Below are positions 8,346 to 17,552 of a stretch of 64,000 nucleotides of DNA, one piece after another (positions within the stretch are counted from its first letter, which is position 1; each line of letters opens with the position of its first letter). Below the pieces are notes generated by a model. That model searched no databases and was not told the DNA's origin. It saw nothing but the letters and a program-made list of their open reading frames with translations. Both the position numbers and the translations under genes were made by a program. Origin of the DNA: Bin75 sp965200435 (GTDB lineage: Bacteria > Nitrospirota > Nitrospiria > Nitrospirales > UBA8639); NCBI GenBank assembly GCA_965200435.1, contig OZ241337.1:1178001-1242000 (forward strand), read 5' to 3'.

Positions 8346-9521
8346 ATGATTATCGGTGTCCCCCAAGAGACCTATCCCGGTGAAAAGCGGGTCGCTCTGA
8401 TTCCCGCCGCCCTCCCTTCTTTGAAAAAGGAAGGGATGGAGGTGCAGATTGAAGCGGGGGCCGGGGTCGCGTCAGGATACCCTGATGACGCCTATACGGA
8501 GAAAGGGGGCACCATCGTCTCCTCACGCCCTCAACTCTTTGAAGCCGCGCACATCATTGCCCAAGTCCGGATGTTGGGGGCGAATCCCGAATACGGCAAA
8601 ACAGACCTGCCCTTGATGCAACCCGATCAGATCATTGTCGGCATGGCCGATGCCCTGTCCAATCCCCACGGCATCCGCGAATTGACGACACGACGAGTCC
8701 GGGCCTTTGCCATGGAATTGATGCCGCGCATCACCCGTGCTCAAAGCATGGACGTCCTTTCCTCCATGGGAACCGTGACCGGGTACAAGGCCGTGCTGAT
8801 GGCTGCTGACGCGCTTCCGAAAATGGTTCCGATGTTGATGACGGCAGCCGGCACTGTGGCCCCTGCCAAAGTTTTTGTCATCGGGGCCGGCGTGCCCGGG
8901 CTGCAGGCGGTTTCCATGGCTCGCCGGCTTGGCGCCGCCGTGGAGGCGTACGACGTGCGACCAGCCGTCAAAGAGCAAGTGCTGAGCCTTGGAGCCAAAT
9001 TTGTGGATCTCCAGCTGGACACGCAAGACGCAGAAGACACGGGGGGATATGCCAAAGCACAAGATGAAGCGTTTTATCGCCGGCAGCGGGCCCTGCTGAC
9101 CAAAGTGGTCGCCGCGAGCGACGTGGTGATCACCACCGCTACGGTGCCGGGGGCAAAAGCGCCACTCCTGATTACGGCCGACATGGTGGCCGGCATGGCT
9201 CCCGGATCGGTCATTATTGACTTGGCGGTCGAACGAGGCGGAAATTGTGAATTAACTCAAGCCAACCAGACGGTGAAGGCCCATGGGGTCACCATCATCG
9301 GAACGGAAAACCTTCCTTCCCTGGTTCCTTATCACGCCAGCCAAATGTACAGCAAAAACATTGCGACCTTCCTGCTGCATCTGGTGAAAAAAGGTGAAAT
9401 CACGATCGACCGGGAAGACGAAATCACCAGGGGAACGCTCTTGACGTGTGACGGAGACGTTGTGCATCACCAAATCCGAGCAATCTTGGACCGTCACACG
9501 GGCGAAGGAGAGGAGAGGTAA
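8346..9521 (+). CDS. pntAA: NAD(P) transhydrogenase subunit alpha, NAD(H)-binding part
   Basis: Domain I of the proton-translocating transhydrogenase, which passes hydride between NAD(H) and NADP(H) coupled to proton movement and so feeds NADPH to biosynthesis. The 391-residue protein starts with the alanine-dehydrogenase/PntA N-terminal motif (IGVPQETYPGEKRVALIP) and has the Rossmann motif VIGAGVPGLQA near residue 177. It carries no membrane helices; these are on the separate PntAB, the three-subunit arrangement. pntAB begins four bases after the stop, with a GGAGAGGAGAGG ribosome site overlapping the end of this gene. Confidence 0.96.
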   Translation: MIIGVPQETYPGEKRVALIPAALPSLKKEGMEVQIEAGAGVASGYPDDAYTEKGGTIVSSRPQLFEAAHIIAQVRMLGANPEYGKTDLPLMQPDQIIVGMADALSNPHGIRELTTRRVRAFAMELMPRITRAQSMDVLSSMGTVTGYKAVLMAADALPKMVPMLMTAAGTVAPAKVFVIGAGVPGLQAVSMARRLGAAVEAYDVRPAVKEQVLSLGAKFVDLQLDTQDAEDTGGYAKAQDEAFYRRQRALLTKVVAASDVVITTATVPGAKAPLLITADMVAGMAPGSVIIDLAVERGGNCELTQANQTVKAHGVTIIGTENLPSLVPYHASQMYSKNIATFLLHLVKKGEITIDREDEITRGTLLTCDGDVVHHQIRAILDRHTGEGEER

Positions 9522-9524
9522 GCC

Positions 9525-9806
9525 ATGGAGATGTTGATGGCCGGCATTACGATTTTCGTCCTGGCAATATTCGTGGGCTTCGAAATTATCACTAAAATTC
9601 CTCCAACTCTGCATACCCCACTGATGTCGGGCGCAAACGCGATTTCAGGCATCACGCTGGTAGGAGCCATTCTGTCGGCAGGCGCCCAACGGACGGTTTT
9701 GACGACCGTGATCGGGGGGCTGGCCGTGGTCTTTGCCACCTTGAACGTCGTCGGCGGCTTTATGGTGACCAATCGCATGTTGGAAATGTTTAAAAAGAAA
9801 TCCTAG
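9525..9806 (+). CDS. pntAB: NAD(P) transhydrogenase subunit alpha, membrane part
   Basis: Small 93-residue subunit with three predicted membrane helices, part of the membrane domain II of the transhydrogenase. The segment PPTLHTPLMSGANAISGI is the well conserved hallmark of this subunit. It lies between pntAA and pntB with gaps of three bases on either side, so the three form one operon. Confidence 0.95.
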   Translation: MEMLMAGITIFVLAIFVGFEIITKIPPTLHTPLMSGANAISGITLVGAILSAGAQRTVLTTVIGGLAVVFATLNVVGGFMVTNRMLEMFKKKS

Positions 9807-9809
9807 GCC

Positions 9810-11198
9810 ATGACCGCTTTTCTCATCAACACAGGGTACCTCGTCTCCGCCATTCTCTTCATTTTCGGACTGAAAGGGCTGACTCATCCCCGCACTGCCG
9901 TCCGGGGCAATCTGCTAGGTGCGTGCGGCATGCTGCTCGCCATCATCATTACGCTCACGGACCGGAACATCGTCAGTTTTGAAGTCATCCTCATCGGGCT
10001 CGTCATCGGTGCGGCGATAGGAGCCCTCTTAGCCGTGAAAATCGAAATGACGGCGATGCCGGAACTCGTGGCGTTGTTCAACGGGTTTGGCGGTATTGCT
10101 TCGGTCTTGGTGGCCGGTTCCGCCCTAATAGAAGGCACCCTCGACGGCGGAGTCCTTTTTATGCAGGTCTCCGTGGCGATTGCAGCCTCCGGGCTGATCG
10201 GAGCCGTCACGTTTTGGGGAAGCCTGGTGGCCTTTGGAAAACTCAAGGGCCTCATCAATGAAAATGCCGTCCTGTTTTCGGGACAACAAGTCATTAATGC
10301 GGTGTTGGCGATTATTGCCCTCGCGTTAAGCGCAGGGGTGATCATGGATCCCACCGCTATCCTCTTCTACGGGCTGCTGGTGGTCGTGGCTTCCATCCTT
10401 GGAATCCTGCTCGTGATTCCGATCGGTGGGGCCGACATGCCGGTCGTGGTCGCGCTCTTGAATTCTTACTCGGGATTGGCAGCGGCGGCCACGGGGTTTG
10501 TCTTGTCCAATAACGTCCTGATCATCACCGGATCACTGGTGGGTGCGTCGGGATTGATCCTGACGCAAATCATGTGTAAAGCCATGAATCGGTCCTTGAC
10601 CAACGTCCTCTTCGGCGTGCTGGCTCCCACGGGTGGCGGGGCAACTGCAGACGAAGTCTATGCCGGCCGGGTCAAGGCCGCCTCGCCGGAAGAAGTCGCG
10701 CTCCTCTTCGACGCGGCTCGACGGGTAGCCATCGTTCCGGGATACGGGATGGCAGTCTCCCAAGCCCAACACCCCGTGGCCAACCTCGCCTCACTCCTCA
10801 ACGAACGCGGCATTGAGGTGGAATACGCCGTGCATCCCGTCGCAGGTCGAATGCCGGGCCACATGAACGTCCTGTTGGCCGAAGCCGACGTTCCGTATGA
10901 GGTCCTCAAGGATATGGATGACATCAATCCCTACATCGACCAAATCGACGTGGCCCTGATCATCGGCGCGAATGACGTGGTCAACCCTCTAGCGAGAACC
11001 GACCCCACGAGTGCCATTGCCGGGATGCCGATTATAGACGTGGATAAGGCGAAAACCGTGGTGATTATCAAACGGAGTTTAAGCCCAGGTTTTGCCGGGA
11101 TCCCGAATCCCCTGTTTGCGTTAGACAATTCCCTGATGCTGTTTGGCGATGGAAAAAAAATGGTGTTGGATATCATCGCCGCCCTCAAAGAAACCTGA
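9810..11198 (+). CDS. pntB: NAD(P) transhydrogenase subunit beta
   Basis: A 462-residue inner-membrane protein with the remaining helices of domain II in the N-terminal half and the NADP(H)-binding domain III in the C-terminal part. The nucleotide-binding motif VPGYGMAVSQAQH (around residue 308) and the distal motif ALIIGANDVVNP are intact, as is KRSLSPGFAGIPNPLF near the end. Length matches the family. Last gene of the pnt operon; no clear hairpin terminator was seen after it, only an AT-rich stretch before rpsU. Confidence 0.96.
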   Translation: MTAFLINTGYLVSAILFIFGLKGLTHPRTAVRGNLLGACGMLLAIIITLTDRNIVSFEVILIGLVIGAAIGALLAVKIEMTAMPELVALFNGFGGIASVLVAGSALIEGTLDGGVLFMQVSVAIAASGLIGAVTFWGSLVAFGKLKGLINENAVLFSGQQVINAVLAIIALALSAGVIMDPTAILFYGLLVVVASILGILLVIPIGGADMPVVVALLNSYSGLAAAATGFVLSNNVLIITGSLVGASGLILTQIMCKAMNRSLTNVLFGVLAPTGGGATADEVYAGRVKAASPEEVALLFDAARRVAIVPGYGMAVSQAQHPVANLASLLNERGIEVEYAVHPVAGRMPGHMNVLLAEADVPYEVLKDMDDINPYIDQIDVALIIGANDVVNPLARTDPTSAIAGMPIIDVDKAKTVVIIKRSLSPGFAGIPNPLFALDNSLMLFGDGKKMVLDIIAALKET

Positions 11199-11441
11199 GG
11201 ACACGTGGCCATTAGGAATTCCCTGTTGCCATCTGTGCATGGATATTGAAAAAAGCCACTCATTGACCGTCTGAAAATAATTTTTCAAAAAACTTTTCCT
11301 GTAACTTATTGAATTTCTTGACTTAATTTTCTTACGCTTGCCTCTCTCTCCCTGGCGAACTTGTCTCTCGCGGAAGAAGTATGATATTGCTGGTTCAGCG
11401 TGTGAGAGAGGAGAAGGAACGTCTATCCGTCACGAGGTACA

Positions 11442-11636
11442 ATGGAAATCAAAGTTGTGAACAACAATGTAGAGAAAGCGCTTCGTGTCGCGAAGAAAAA
11501 ACTCGCAGCCGATGGTTTGTTCCGTGAATTGAAACGCCGACGTTTTTACGAAAAGCCGAGCGTGAAGCGAAAAGCAAAAGAACGAGAAGCGGCCCGGCGA
11601 CGACAAAAATGGTTGGCAAAGCGTACAATTCGTTAG
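11442..11636 (+). CDS. rpsU: 30S ribosomal protein S21
   Basis: A 64-residue, very basic small-subunit protein that takes part in early mRNA base pairing on the 30S subunit. The sequence MEIKVVNNNVEKALRVAKK and the following RRRFYEKPSVKRKAK are typical of S21. The ATG at 11442 follows GAGGTACA, a good ribosome binding site. Its end overlaps a possible upstream extension of nth but not the start chosen for that gene. Confidence 0.96.
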   Translation: MEIKVVNNNVEKALRVAKKKLAADGLFRELKRRRFYEKPSVKRKAKEREAARRRQKWLAKRTIR

Positions 11637-11692
11637 TTCACACTGTTCAATCACCTCCTCATTTCTTCTCGTTCAACCCTTCCACGCCCTCA

Positions 11693-12349
11693 ATGCGTGA
11701 TTCCCACATTCACGCGGTCGTCTCCGAAGTCAAGCAAACCATTTGCCGCTGGAAAGAACCCGTGCTGGGCGTCGTCGCTCGAGAAACTCGTGACCCCTTC
11801 CGCATTTTAATTGCCTGTCTTCTGAGTCTTCGGACCAAAGATCAAACCACGGCCGAGGCCAGTGAACGGTTATTCAAGCTAGCTGACACGCCGGAGTCCA
11901 TGGGTGCGCTCTCCGTCAAAACGATCGAGAAAGCGATCTATCCGGTAGGATTCTACAAAAACAAAGCCCGACAGATTCAGGCGATTTGCCAAAGCCTTCT
12001 CCGGGACTTTGGGGGACGGGTTCCGGATACCATCGAAGCACTCCTGACGCTGAAGGGCGTCGGGCGCAAGACGGCCAATTTGGTGGTAACCGTCGGATAC
12101 CGCAAGCCCGGGATTTGCGTGGATATTCACGTTCACCGCATCAGTAACCGGTGGGGCTACGTTCAAACCAGGACTCCGGAGGAAACTGAACGCGCTCTTC
12201 GACAAAAACTTCCCGCACAATACTGGATCACGTTTAATGACTGGTTAGTGCCCTTTGGGCAACACCTCTGTCGCCCCATTTCTCCGTTTTGTAGCCAGTG
12301 CCCGGTTAGCCATTACTGCAAAAAAGTCGGCGTGCGAACTTCTCGGTAG
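11693..12349 (+). CDS. nth: endonuclease III (DNA glycosylase/AP lyase)
   Basis: Base-excision repair enzyme that removes oxidised pyrimidines and cleaves the abasic site. Counting from the ATG at 11693 (218 residues), the helix-hairpin-helix is LLTLKGVGRKTAN with the catalytic lysine at 126, the catalytic aspartate is at 144 in VDIHVHRISNRWG, and the [4Fe-4S] cysteines are 193, 200, 203 and 209 with the canonical 6-2-5 spacing. A longer frame opens at 11609 inside rpsU but adds residues not found in the family; no strong ribosome site distinguishes the starts. Confidence 0.95.
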   Translation: MRDSHIHAVVSEVKQTICRWKEPVLGVVARETRDPFRILIACLLSLRTKDQTTAEASERLFKLADTPESMGALSVKTIEKAIYPVGFYKNKARQIQAICQSLLRDFGGRVPDTIEALLTLKGVGRKTANLVVTVGYRKPGICVDIHVHRISNRWGYVQTRTPEETERALRQKLPAQYWITFNDWLVPFGQHLCRPISPFCSQCPVSHYCKKVGVRTSR

Positions 12350-12359
12350 GCATCATGCG

Positions 12360-13236
12360 TCATTCCTGTCTGTGTTCAGTCATTCGTTGACACCTTTGTC
12401 TTTCTCTGTCATCCCCGACATTTGTCATCGCGGATCCAGAGTCGTCCCCGTCACCGTCGAGGACGGCGTACTCGTAGGTGGCGCTGTCGAGTTCCTCTGT
12501 CGGGGTGCTGGAAATCCGCCGGTCGGCAGCATAGAATTTGACGCTAGAGCGCATCTCCTTGCCGACTTCCGTCATGCCGTTTGCGCGCACCCGACGCAGT
12601 GCATACGTCAGTGTGCCGTTGCCGCCGGCAGGACCAAGTTCACATCCTCGTCTACGCGCCAAGTCTGATCGGGAATCTTGGCATCGCCGAAGCCCAGTGC
12701 GTCACCGTTGGCGGTCGAGGTCGTCACGGCGATTGGGGACCAGGGGCTCCAGGTGTCACCCTGGCGGGTGCGGACGTGGAACAGGTATTCGACGTCGTTT
12801 TCGAGATCGGACACTTCGGCGGACAGTCCGGCCACGCGCAACGAGCCGCCGGCGCGCCAGTCGGGTTCGCCGCTGGAGTCGCCATTGGCGCGGGTCCAGG
12901 CGAGTTCGTATTCGCCGGCGAGGCTCGCAACTCCGCCGATCGCCGCGGGGCCTGCGGCGGCAAGCGCGTTGGCATCTGTGGGCTGCACGAAGCGGCGGTG
13001 CGGCAGTCGGTCGCCTGGGCAAGCGTGGTGACGGCCGCGGTCCGGACCGAAGCGGCCGAGCCGCCGGTGCCGGAGGCCGGATTGCCGCCGGAGATCGCCG
13101 GTGTCAGGCTGAAGCCTGCCGTGCCGTTGGCGCCGGAGGGGCCTTTGAGCGCGCCGCCCACAGCGAGGCCGGTCGTCGCGTGGGCTGCATCGCTGCTGTT
13201 TCTTGCGCCGGTCGGCTGCCAGGTGACGGTGGTCTT
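12360..13236 (-). pseudogene. fragment of a large surface protein with fibronectin III and Ig-like repeats
   Basis: On the minus strand, pieces in different frames together read like an adhesin or extracellular repeat protein. A fibronectin III-like segment ends with VEYLFHVRTRQGDTWSPWSP, followed by VDEDVNLVLPAA, GGNGTLTYAL and SATYEYAVLDGDGDD, the last pieces typical of putative Ig (He_PIG) repeats. The frame changes around 12620-12660, and there is no start or proper end. It is joined directly to the truncated ATPase gene at about 13237, so the junction is a recombination scar. Base composition looks more GC-rich than the neighbours. Confidence 0.5.
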
Positions 13237-13958
13237 CTGTTGAATTTCCTCTTTCAGGTAGGTCTCGACGTAGGCATCCAGAAATTCGATTTTCTCCTCG
13301 CTGCAAGACGACGTGACGCTCAAGGGCAACTGCCCGAAGCGCAAAACGTCCTCTAAGGAACCTCTGATTGAGTGTGATAGCGGGATGCAGGGCAAGGCGT
13401 CCCGGAGCGAACCCCGAAGCGTATCAGAGAGAGAGGTGAGGGTTGAGCGAGGACACAACGCCGCCATGCGCCCGATCGTGCACTCAATCAGAGGTTCCCT
13501 AACCTGAAGTCCTCGCCGATCTCGAGCATGCTCAGCGGGAACGTCCTTTTTGACAAGACCCGGTCCGCCAGCATATTGGCCTGGGACCGCTTGAGTTTCC
13601 GGGCGCTCGAACCGGATAAGGCAAAACGGCAGTCGTGCCGGCTTTCGAACAACAGGGCATGAACCTCATCCAGCAATTCCGGAAGCTTCTGTCCCTCGTC
13701 GATAATGATCCAGGCCTTCCTGTTTCGCAGTGCCGCCACTTCTCGGGCGAGCAGGGACGGGTCCCGTTTATATTGAAGATATTCGCCTGATTTCAGCAAG
13801 TTGAGCCTCAAGGCTGCCTGGCCGAGACGCTGGTCCAGCCACACGGATTTTCCCGTCCCTCGCGGGTCAAACAGAAAAAAACTCTTTTGGGGCAGTGTGA
13901 GTATTCGAGAGTACATGTCGATGGTTCCGTTATATTTACCGTAAAAATAATTGCTCAT
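13237..13958 (-). pseudogene. DUF4143-type AAA ATPase gene, interrupted by a miniature element and truncated
   Basis: The N-terminal part from the ATG at 13958 has a P-loop (DPRGTGKS) and a Walker B-like WIIIDEGQKLPEL, as in the large family of ATPases with a DUF4143 tail. After FPLSMLEIGEDFRL the reading runs into the 150-bp repeat at 13353-13502 and stops. On the far side the same frame resumes with EDVLRFGQLPLSVTS and EFLDAYVETYLKEEIQ, the exact family continuation. Removing the element with one TTA copy restores an open frame. After about 13237 the gene is replaced by unrelated repeat-protein DNA, so it was destroyed at least twice. Confidence 0.85.
13353..13502 (+). mobile_element. 150-bp miniature inverted-repeat element, copy 1
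   Basis: One of four near-identical 150-base units. Ends are CTAAGGAACCTCTGATT and AATCAGAGGTTCCCTAA, giving terminal inverted repeats of at least 13 bases, flanked by TAA (TTA on the other strand) as an apparent 3-bp target duplication. The interior contains no credible gene. Here it lies inside a DUF4143-type ATPase gene, which shows that it transposed. Confidence 0.9.
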
Positions 13959-14104
13959 ACACGTCTCCCCTTCGTTTTCATCTCACCCCACCGCCCCGCT
14001 GCCTCTTTTTTGACTCCATACCGGAACTCGGCCGATGATGACGGGATGCAGGGCGAAGCCCGCCCGGTGGCCTTCTGCAACAGTCGCATGGTATAACCTC
14101 AACA

Positions 14105-14800
14105 ATGAGAGCATGTGATTCCTGCCAACAACAGAACCCTGATGATGCCCAATTTTGCCTGCGGTGCGGCAAGGAGTTTCCCCCGGCAGCGGAGGCGGCG
14201 GCTTCCGAGATGGATCAGGAGGAGCAGTATTGGCGCACGTTGATCGGGCCCGGCCATTGTCTCCAATTCACGTTGAGGGGGGCTTGGTCGTGGAGACCCG
14301 CGTGGGAGTATTACCAGAGCGCGTTTGCACGATTTCACTCTGCACAAGGCCCCCGCTTTGCGCTTACGTGGAACTGGGCCCCGTTTTTGGTCGAGCCCTT
14401 TCTCTGGTTTCTGTATCGCAAAATGTATCTGTTTGCGTTCGTGTATTTTATCGGTCCCATCGTGTCCGTTTTTATCACCAGCGACATCACGGTGCCGATC
14501 GTGTGGTCGATTATTGCCAGCGCGAGCGCCAATTACGTGTATTACTGGCATCTAAGGGACCTGTTGCAGAAGGTGAAAGCCAGGATCGGTCTGGACCACG
14601 CGGCCCGCATGCGGCAACTTATGGACGAAGGGGGCGTTCAACCTTACGTGTTCTGGTTGGTGGCGGCATCGCTCCTGTTGAAGATCGGAGTCTTTTTTGC
14701 CGTGCTGGGCGAACCGCCGCTCGAAGACGAATTGCCGTCTGACGGGGAGGACTTGAATTTCGGCGAGGAAGAGCTAGAGGGCCGCCGGATGCTCCTGTGA
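14105..14800 (+). CDS. zinc-ribbon membrane protein (DUF2628-like)
   Basis: A 231-residue protein with an N-terminal zinc ribbon (CDSCQQQNPDDAQFCLRCG, four cysteines in two CxxC knuckles) followed by a region with predicted membrane helices around WNWAPFLVEPFLWFLYRKMY, which resembles DUF2628. The tail is acidic (ELPSDGEDLNFGEEELEG). A third hydrophobic helix lies at VFWLVAASLLLKIGVFF. Function is unknown; such proteins are often encoded singly. No strong ribosome site precedes the ATG at 14105. Confidence 0.75.
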   Translation: MRACDSCQQQNPDDAQFCLRCGKEFPPAAEAAASEMDQEEQYWRTLIGPGHCLQFTLRGAWSWRPAWEYYQSAFARFHSAQGPRFALTWNWAPFLVEPFLWFLYRKMYLFAFVYFIGPIVSVFITSDITVPIVWSIIASASANYVYYWHLRDLLQKVKARIGLDHAARMRQLMDEGGVQPYVFWLVAASLLLKIGVFFAVLGEPPLEDELPSDGEDLNFGEEELEGRRMLL

Positions 14801-14827
14801 GGCACGGTCCCTTGAACGGACCGGGGT

Positions 14828-15664
14828 TCAGCGACCGGGACCGCCCGTTTGCGATAGCTCCCACATAAACCATGACTGAAACCATTCATAGTCGCTTTGG
14901 TAGGCTGTATGCACGATGGGAAGCCCGTCGTCGCTTTTTTCCTTCAGCAGGGTGTAGGTCCGTGGCCAGTTCTTGGTCCACCAGGATTTGAGTTCACCCG
15001 GGGCAAACGGAGAGTCATTGGGTTGACGAATGCCGGCAGCGGTCACCACGTCCGTGAGCAGCGGCCAATAGCGGTCTTTTCCCAGGTTCAGGGTGCGGAA
15101 ATGCTCGCGGAGCAGAAACACGACCCACAACTCGGCGCTGTGTTTTTTGTTGTGTTTAAAGGGTTGCGTTTGTCGCAGGGGAATGGGGTCGAAGTTTTTG
15201 ATAGTCGAGGTATAGTCAGCCCCGCCGTAACTGCCCGCAACCTTGGCGATGTCCTGCAACATGCTGGCCAACTCGACCTCAACGACCGGCGAAGCGGACG
15301 CCGCCGGCTTGGGAGCTAGGGGATTGGGTGTGGTCAGGAGGTCGATCAGGGGTTTTAATTCTCGCAGGCGCGTGACCGCGGCATCGAGGATTTGCGCCGA
15401 TTCCAACCAGTAATCGGGATCGTGTTTGGCAACGCGTTCACGTCCCGGCGGGGGCAAGACGACGGGGATCCAATGGCGCACCAAGACAAACAGGATGTAC
15501 GGCAGGTCTCCATCGGCGTCGGCCACGCGGTCCAGCACGTTGTGAGGCGTAGTCGCATCGTGAAAGAACTGCTCGACCTTTTCCTTGATGTTGAGTCGTT
15601 GCGCCAGCGCAATCCACCACTGGGCATTGAGTTGCGGTCGGTCGGGTTGAGTCATACGCGCCAT
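14828..15664 (-). CDS. hypothetical protein
   Basis: Protein of about 278 residues, soluble, without a signal peptide or any motif I recognise. Features seen are a Pro/Ala-rich linker near the middle (NPLAPKPAASASP) and a Trp-rich C-terminus (SDYEWFQSWFMWELSQ). The start at 15664 (MARMTQPDRPQLNAQWW) or 15655 fits better than the longest frame, whose extra 74 residues read like the shadow of the neighbouring phosphoglycerate mutase region. Convergent with the DUF2628-like gene and divergent from gpmA. Confidence 0.6.
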   Translation of the reverse strand: MARMTQPDRPQLNAQWWIALAQRLNIKEKVEQFFHDATTPHNVLDRVADADGDLPYILFVLVRHWIPVVLPPPGRERVAKHDPDYWLESAQILDAAVTRLRELKPLIDLLTTPNPLAPKPAASASPVVEVELASMLQDIAKVAGSYGGADYTSTIKNFDPIPLRQTQPFKHNKKHSAELWVVFLLREHFRTLNLGKDRYWPLLTDVVTAAGIRQPNDSPFAPGELKSWWTKNWPRTYTLLKEKSDDGLPIVHTAYQSDYEWFQSWFMWELSQTGGPGR

Positions 15665-15849
15665 GATGGTTGTCAACGGAGAGTTGTCCCCGCAGGCTTC
15701 AGCCACGTCCCGTGGCCTTGACCTGGGAGGGGATCCATCGAGGGAAAGGAACGTGCTTGGCATGGTACGGAGTGCGGGTGAGCAAAGCAAGGGGAGAGCC
15801 TTGGACGCCCCTTGATCGACGCGAACAGTTGGACACAGAGGGCGGACGC

Positions 15850-16455
15850 ATGAAGCAATTGGTCTTGATTCGCCACGGTGAATCACAATGGAATCTTGAA
15901 AACCGGTTTACCGGCTGGGTGGACGTCCCCCTTAGCCCCAGAGGTGAACAGGAAGCTCGGGAAGCGGGAGAGAAACTCCGTGCCTATCGGTTTGACTATG
16001 CCTTGACATCCGTGTTGACGCGGGCCATCAGGACCCTGGAGATCGTGTTGGACGTGATTGGTCAACCCGGGTTGCCGGTTGAACAAAACCAAGCGTTGAA
16101 CGAACGTATGTATGGCGAATTGCAAGGTCTCAACAAAGTCGAAACCGCAGAAAAATACGGAGAAGCCCAGGTGAAATTATGGAGGCGAAGTTACGATGTG
16201 CGGCCTCCGGGCGGAGAAAGTCTCCATGACACGGCCGAACGCGTACTACCCTATTACCGGGAACGGATATGGCCGCGCCTAGCGAAAGACGAGACACTGT
16301 TGGTGGTGGCGCATGGCAACAGCCTGCGATCTCTTGTCATGCACCTCGACCGCCTCTCCCGCGAAGACGTGCTCGAATTGAACATCCCCACTGGCGCCCC
16401 GTTGCTGTATGAACTGGACGATCAAGGCCAAGCCATCGCCCACCGGTATTTGTAA
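15850..16455 (+). CDS. gpmA: 2,3-bisphosphoglycerate-dependent phosphoglycerate mutase
   Basis: Interconverts 3- and 2-phosphoglycerate in glycolysis and gluconeogenesis through a phosphohistidine. The protein begins MKQLVLIRHGESQWN with the catalytic His at residue 9; LNERMYGELQG carries the conserved acid, and the second catalytic His is in VVAHGNSLRSLV. The start at 15850 gives 201 residues; a longer frame from 15670 adds a tail unknown in the family. Length is at the short end for the family, similar to other compact bacterial mutases. Confidence 0.92.
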   Translation: MKQLVLIRHGESQWNLENRFTGWVDVPLSPRGEQEAREAGEKLRAYRFDYALTSVLTRAIRTLEIVLDVIGQPGLPVEQNQALNERMYGELQGLNKVETAEKYGEAQVKLWRRSYDVRPPGGESLHDTAERVLPYYRERIWPRLAKDETLLVVAHGNSLRSLVMHLDRLSREDVLELNIPTGAPLLYELDDQGQAIAHRYL

Positions 16456-16501
16456 CTTTCCGTTTCCCTATTCTGTCAACGAATTAGGGAACATTGACAA
16501 T

Positions 16502-16520
16502 CCCCCGATCAGGTCGGGGG
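16502..16520. terminator. hairpin between convergent genes
   Basis: CCCCCGA TCAGG TCGGGGG forms a 7-bp GC-rich stem with a 5-base loop. It stands between gpmA and the convergent amidohydrolase gene, so it could end transcription from both sides, but it lacks a downstream T-run on the plus strand. Confidence 0.45.
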
Positions 16521-16574
16521 CTGGCTTTGGGCGCTGTTTGCTGACTGCAGAAGATGCGATAGTTCCCATGACCT

Positions 16575-17342
16575 TTACGATGTCACTCTACCGGCTCGCC
16601 CTTCGGCAAACGTCCTGGCAGCCCGAATCAATGCGGAAAAGAGACGCCGTTGGATGGGATCTCGGTCATAGAGGAATTCCGGATGCCATTGAACCCCCAA
16701 GAAAAATGAGCGGGCCGGGGCTTCAATGGCTTCGATGACCCCGTCAGGAGCGACGGCGGTCAGGAGCAGGTTCGGGGCCACCTTCTTGACCGATTGATGG
16801 TGGGAGCTGTTCACTTCCACACGTGCTTTTCCGGCAATGCGGCGCAACAGGCAGCCGCGAACAATCTGCACAGCATGCGTCGTCTGTGTTGCCGAACGGG
16901 TGGGCAGGTGGTCAAGAGGGGTATCGAGTTGCGCTGCAATGTCCTGATATAACGTGCCGCCCAAGGCCACGTTGATGGATTGCATGCCGCCGCAAATGCC
17001 CAACATGGGAACGTCGGCCCGGTACGCCACTTTGACGATTCCCAATTCCATAGTCGCCCGCTCACGACTCATGCGGGCAAACTTGTGCCGTTGTCGTTCC
17101 CCATAGAATTCGGGTGCCAAGTCGGAACCGCTTCCTGTGACGAGGAGTCCGTGCACGTGGGCCACCATCTGACGCCAAGCGACCCTGTTTGACAGCAGGG
17201 GCAACACAACGGGAAGGCCCCCGGCATCTTCGACGGCCCTTATATAACGGGCTCGCAAAAAGTAGGTTGGCTCTTTCCCGCCCATGTCCTTCCGGTTGCC
17301 GGCATTGAAATCCGGCGTGACTCCAATGATCGGTTTTTTCAT
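16575..17342 (-). CDS. class I glutamine-amidotransferase-like hydrolase (peptidase C26, gamma-glutamyl-GABA hydrolase type)
   Basis: Cytosolic hydrolase of gamma-glutamyl amide bonds. The 255-residue protein begins KKPIIGVTPDFNAG, as in the PuuD/C26 family, with the nucleophile Cys117 in GICGGMQSINVALGG and the His220/Glu222 pair in VQWHPEF, so the triad is complete. No puu-type polyamine or GABA genes are near, so the physiological substrate is open. It is convergent with gpmA across the hairpin at 16502. Confidence 0.88.
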   Translation of the reverse strand: MKKPIIGVTPDFNAGNRKDMGGKEPTYFLRARYIRAVEDAGGLPVVLPLLSNRVAWRQMVAHVHGLLVTGSGSDLAPEFYGERQRHKFARMSRERATMELGIVKVAYRADVPMLGICGGMQSINVALGGTLYQDIAAQLDTPLDHLPTRSATQTTHAVQIVRGCLLRRIAGKARVEVNSSHHQSVKKVAPNLLLTAVAPDGVIEAIEAPARSFFLGVQWHPEFLYDRDPIQRRLFSALIRAARTFAEGRAGRVTS

Positions 17343-17552
17343 CAGGTATCCAGGGACTCATTCCTGCGAAAGCAAGAATCCAGTGTCTTTGTCGCCGCGT
17401 TGAGAAGCCATTTGTCGCTCGGCGCGCGAGTCCTTAGCCGGCGACTGGCCTCTTGGCTTCCATGATTCTCTCTCTCAAGGATCGGGTCATAAAAAGACAG
17501 GGCTATCATACGATCTCTGTATTTCATTACGCTGCCATCTGCGTCTTGTGCT

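Noticed and set aside
12538..13356. Plus-strand open frame of 272 codons, very Arg-rich, in the GC-rich fragment
   Set aside because: It is antisense to the Ig/fibronectin repeat fragment, has low-complexity composition and no ribosome site; a shadow frame.
16502..16520. Strong rho-independent terminator
   Set aside because: A stable hairpin is present but without a T-run, so it is listed only with moderate confidence as a candidate.
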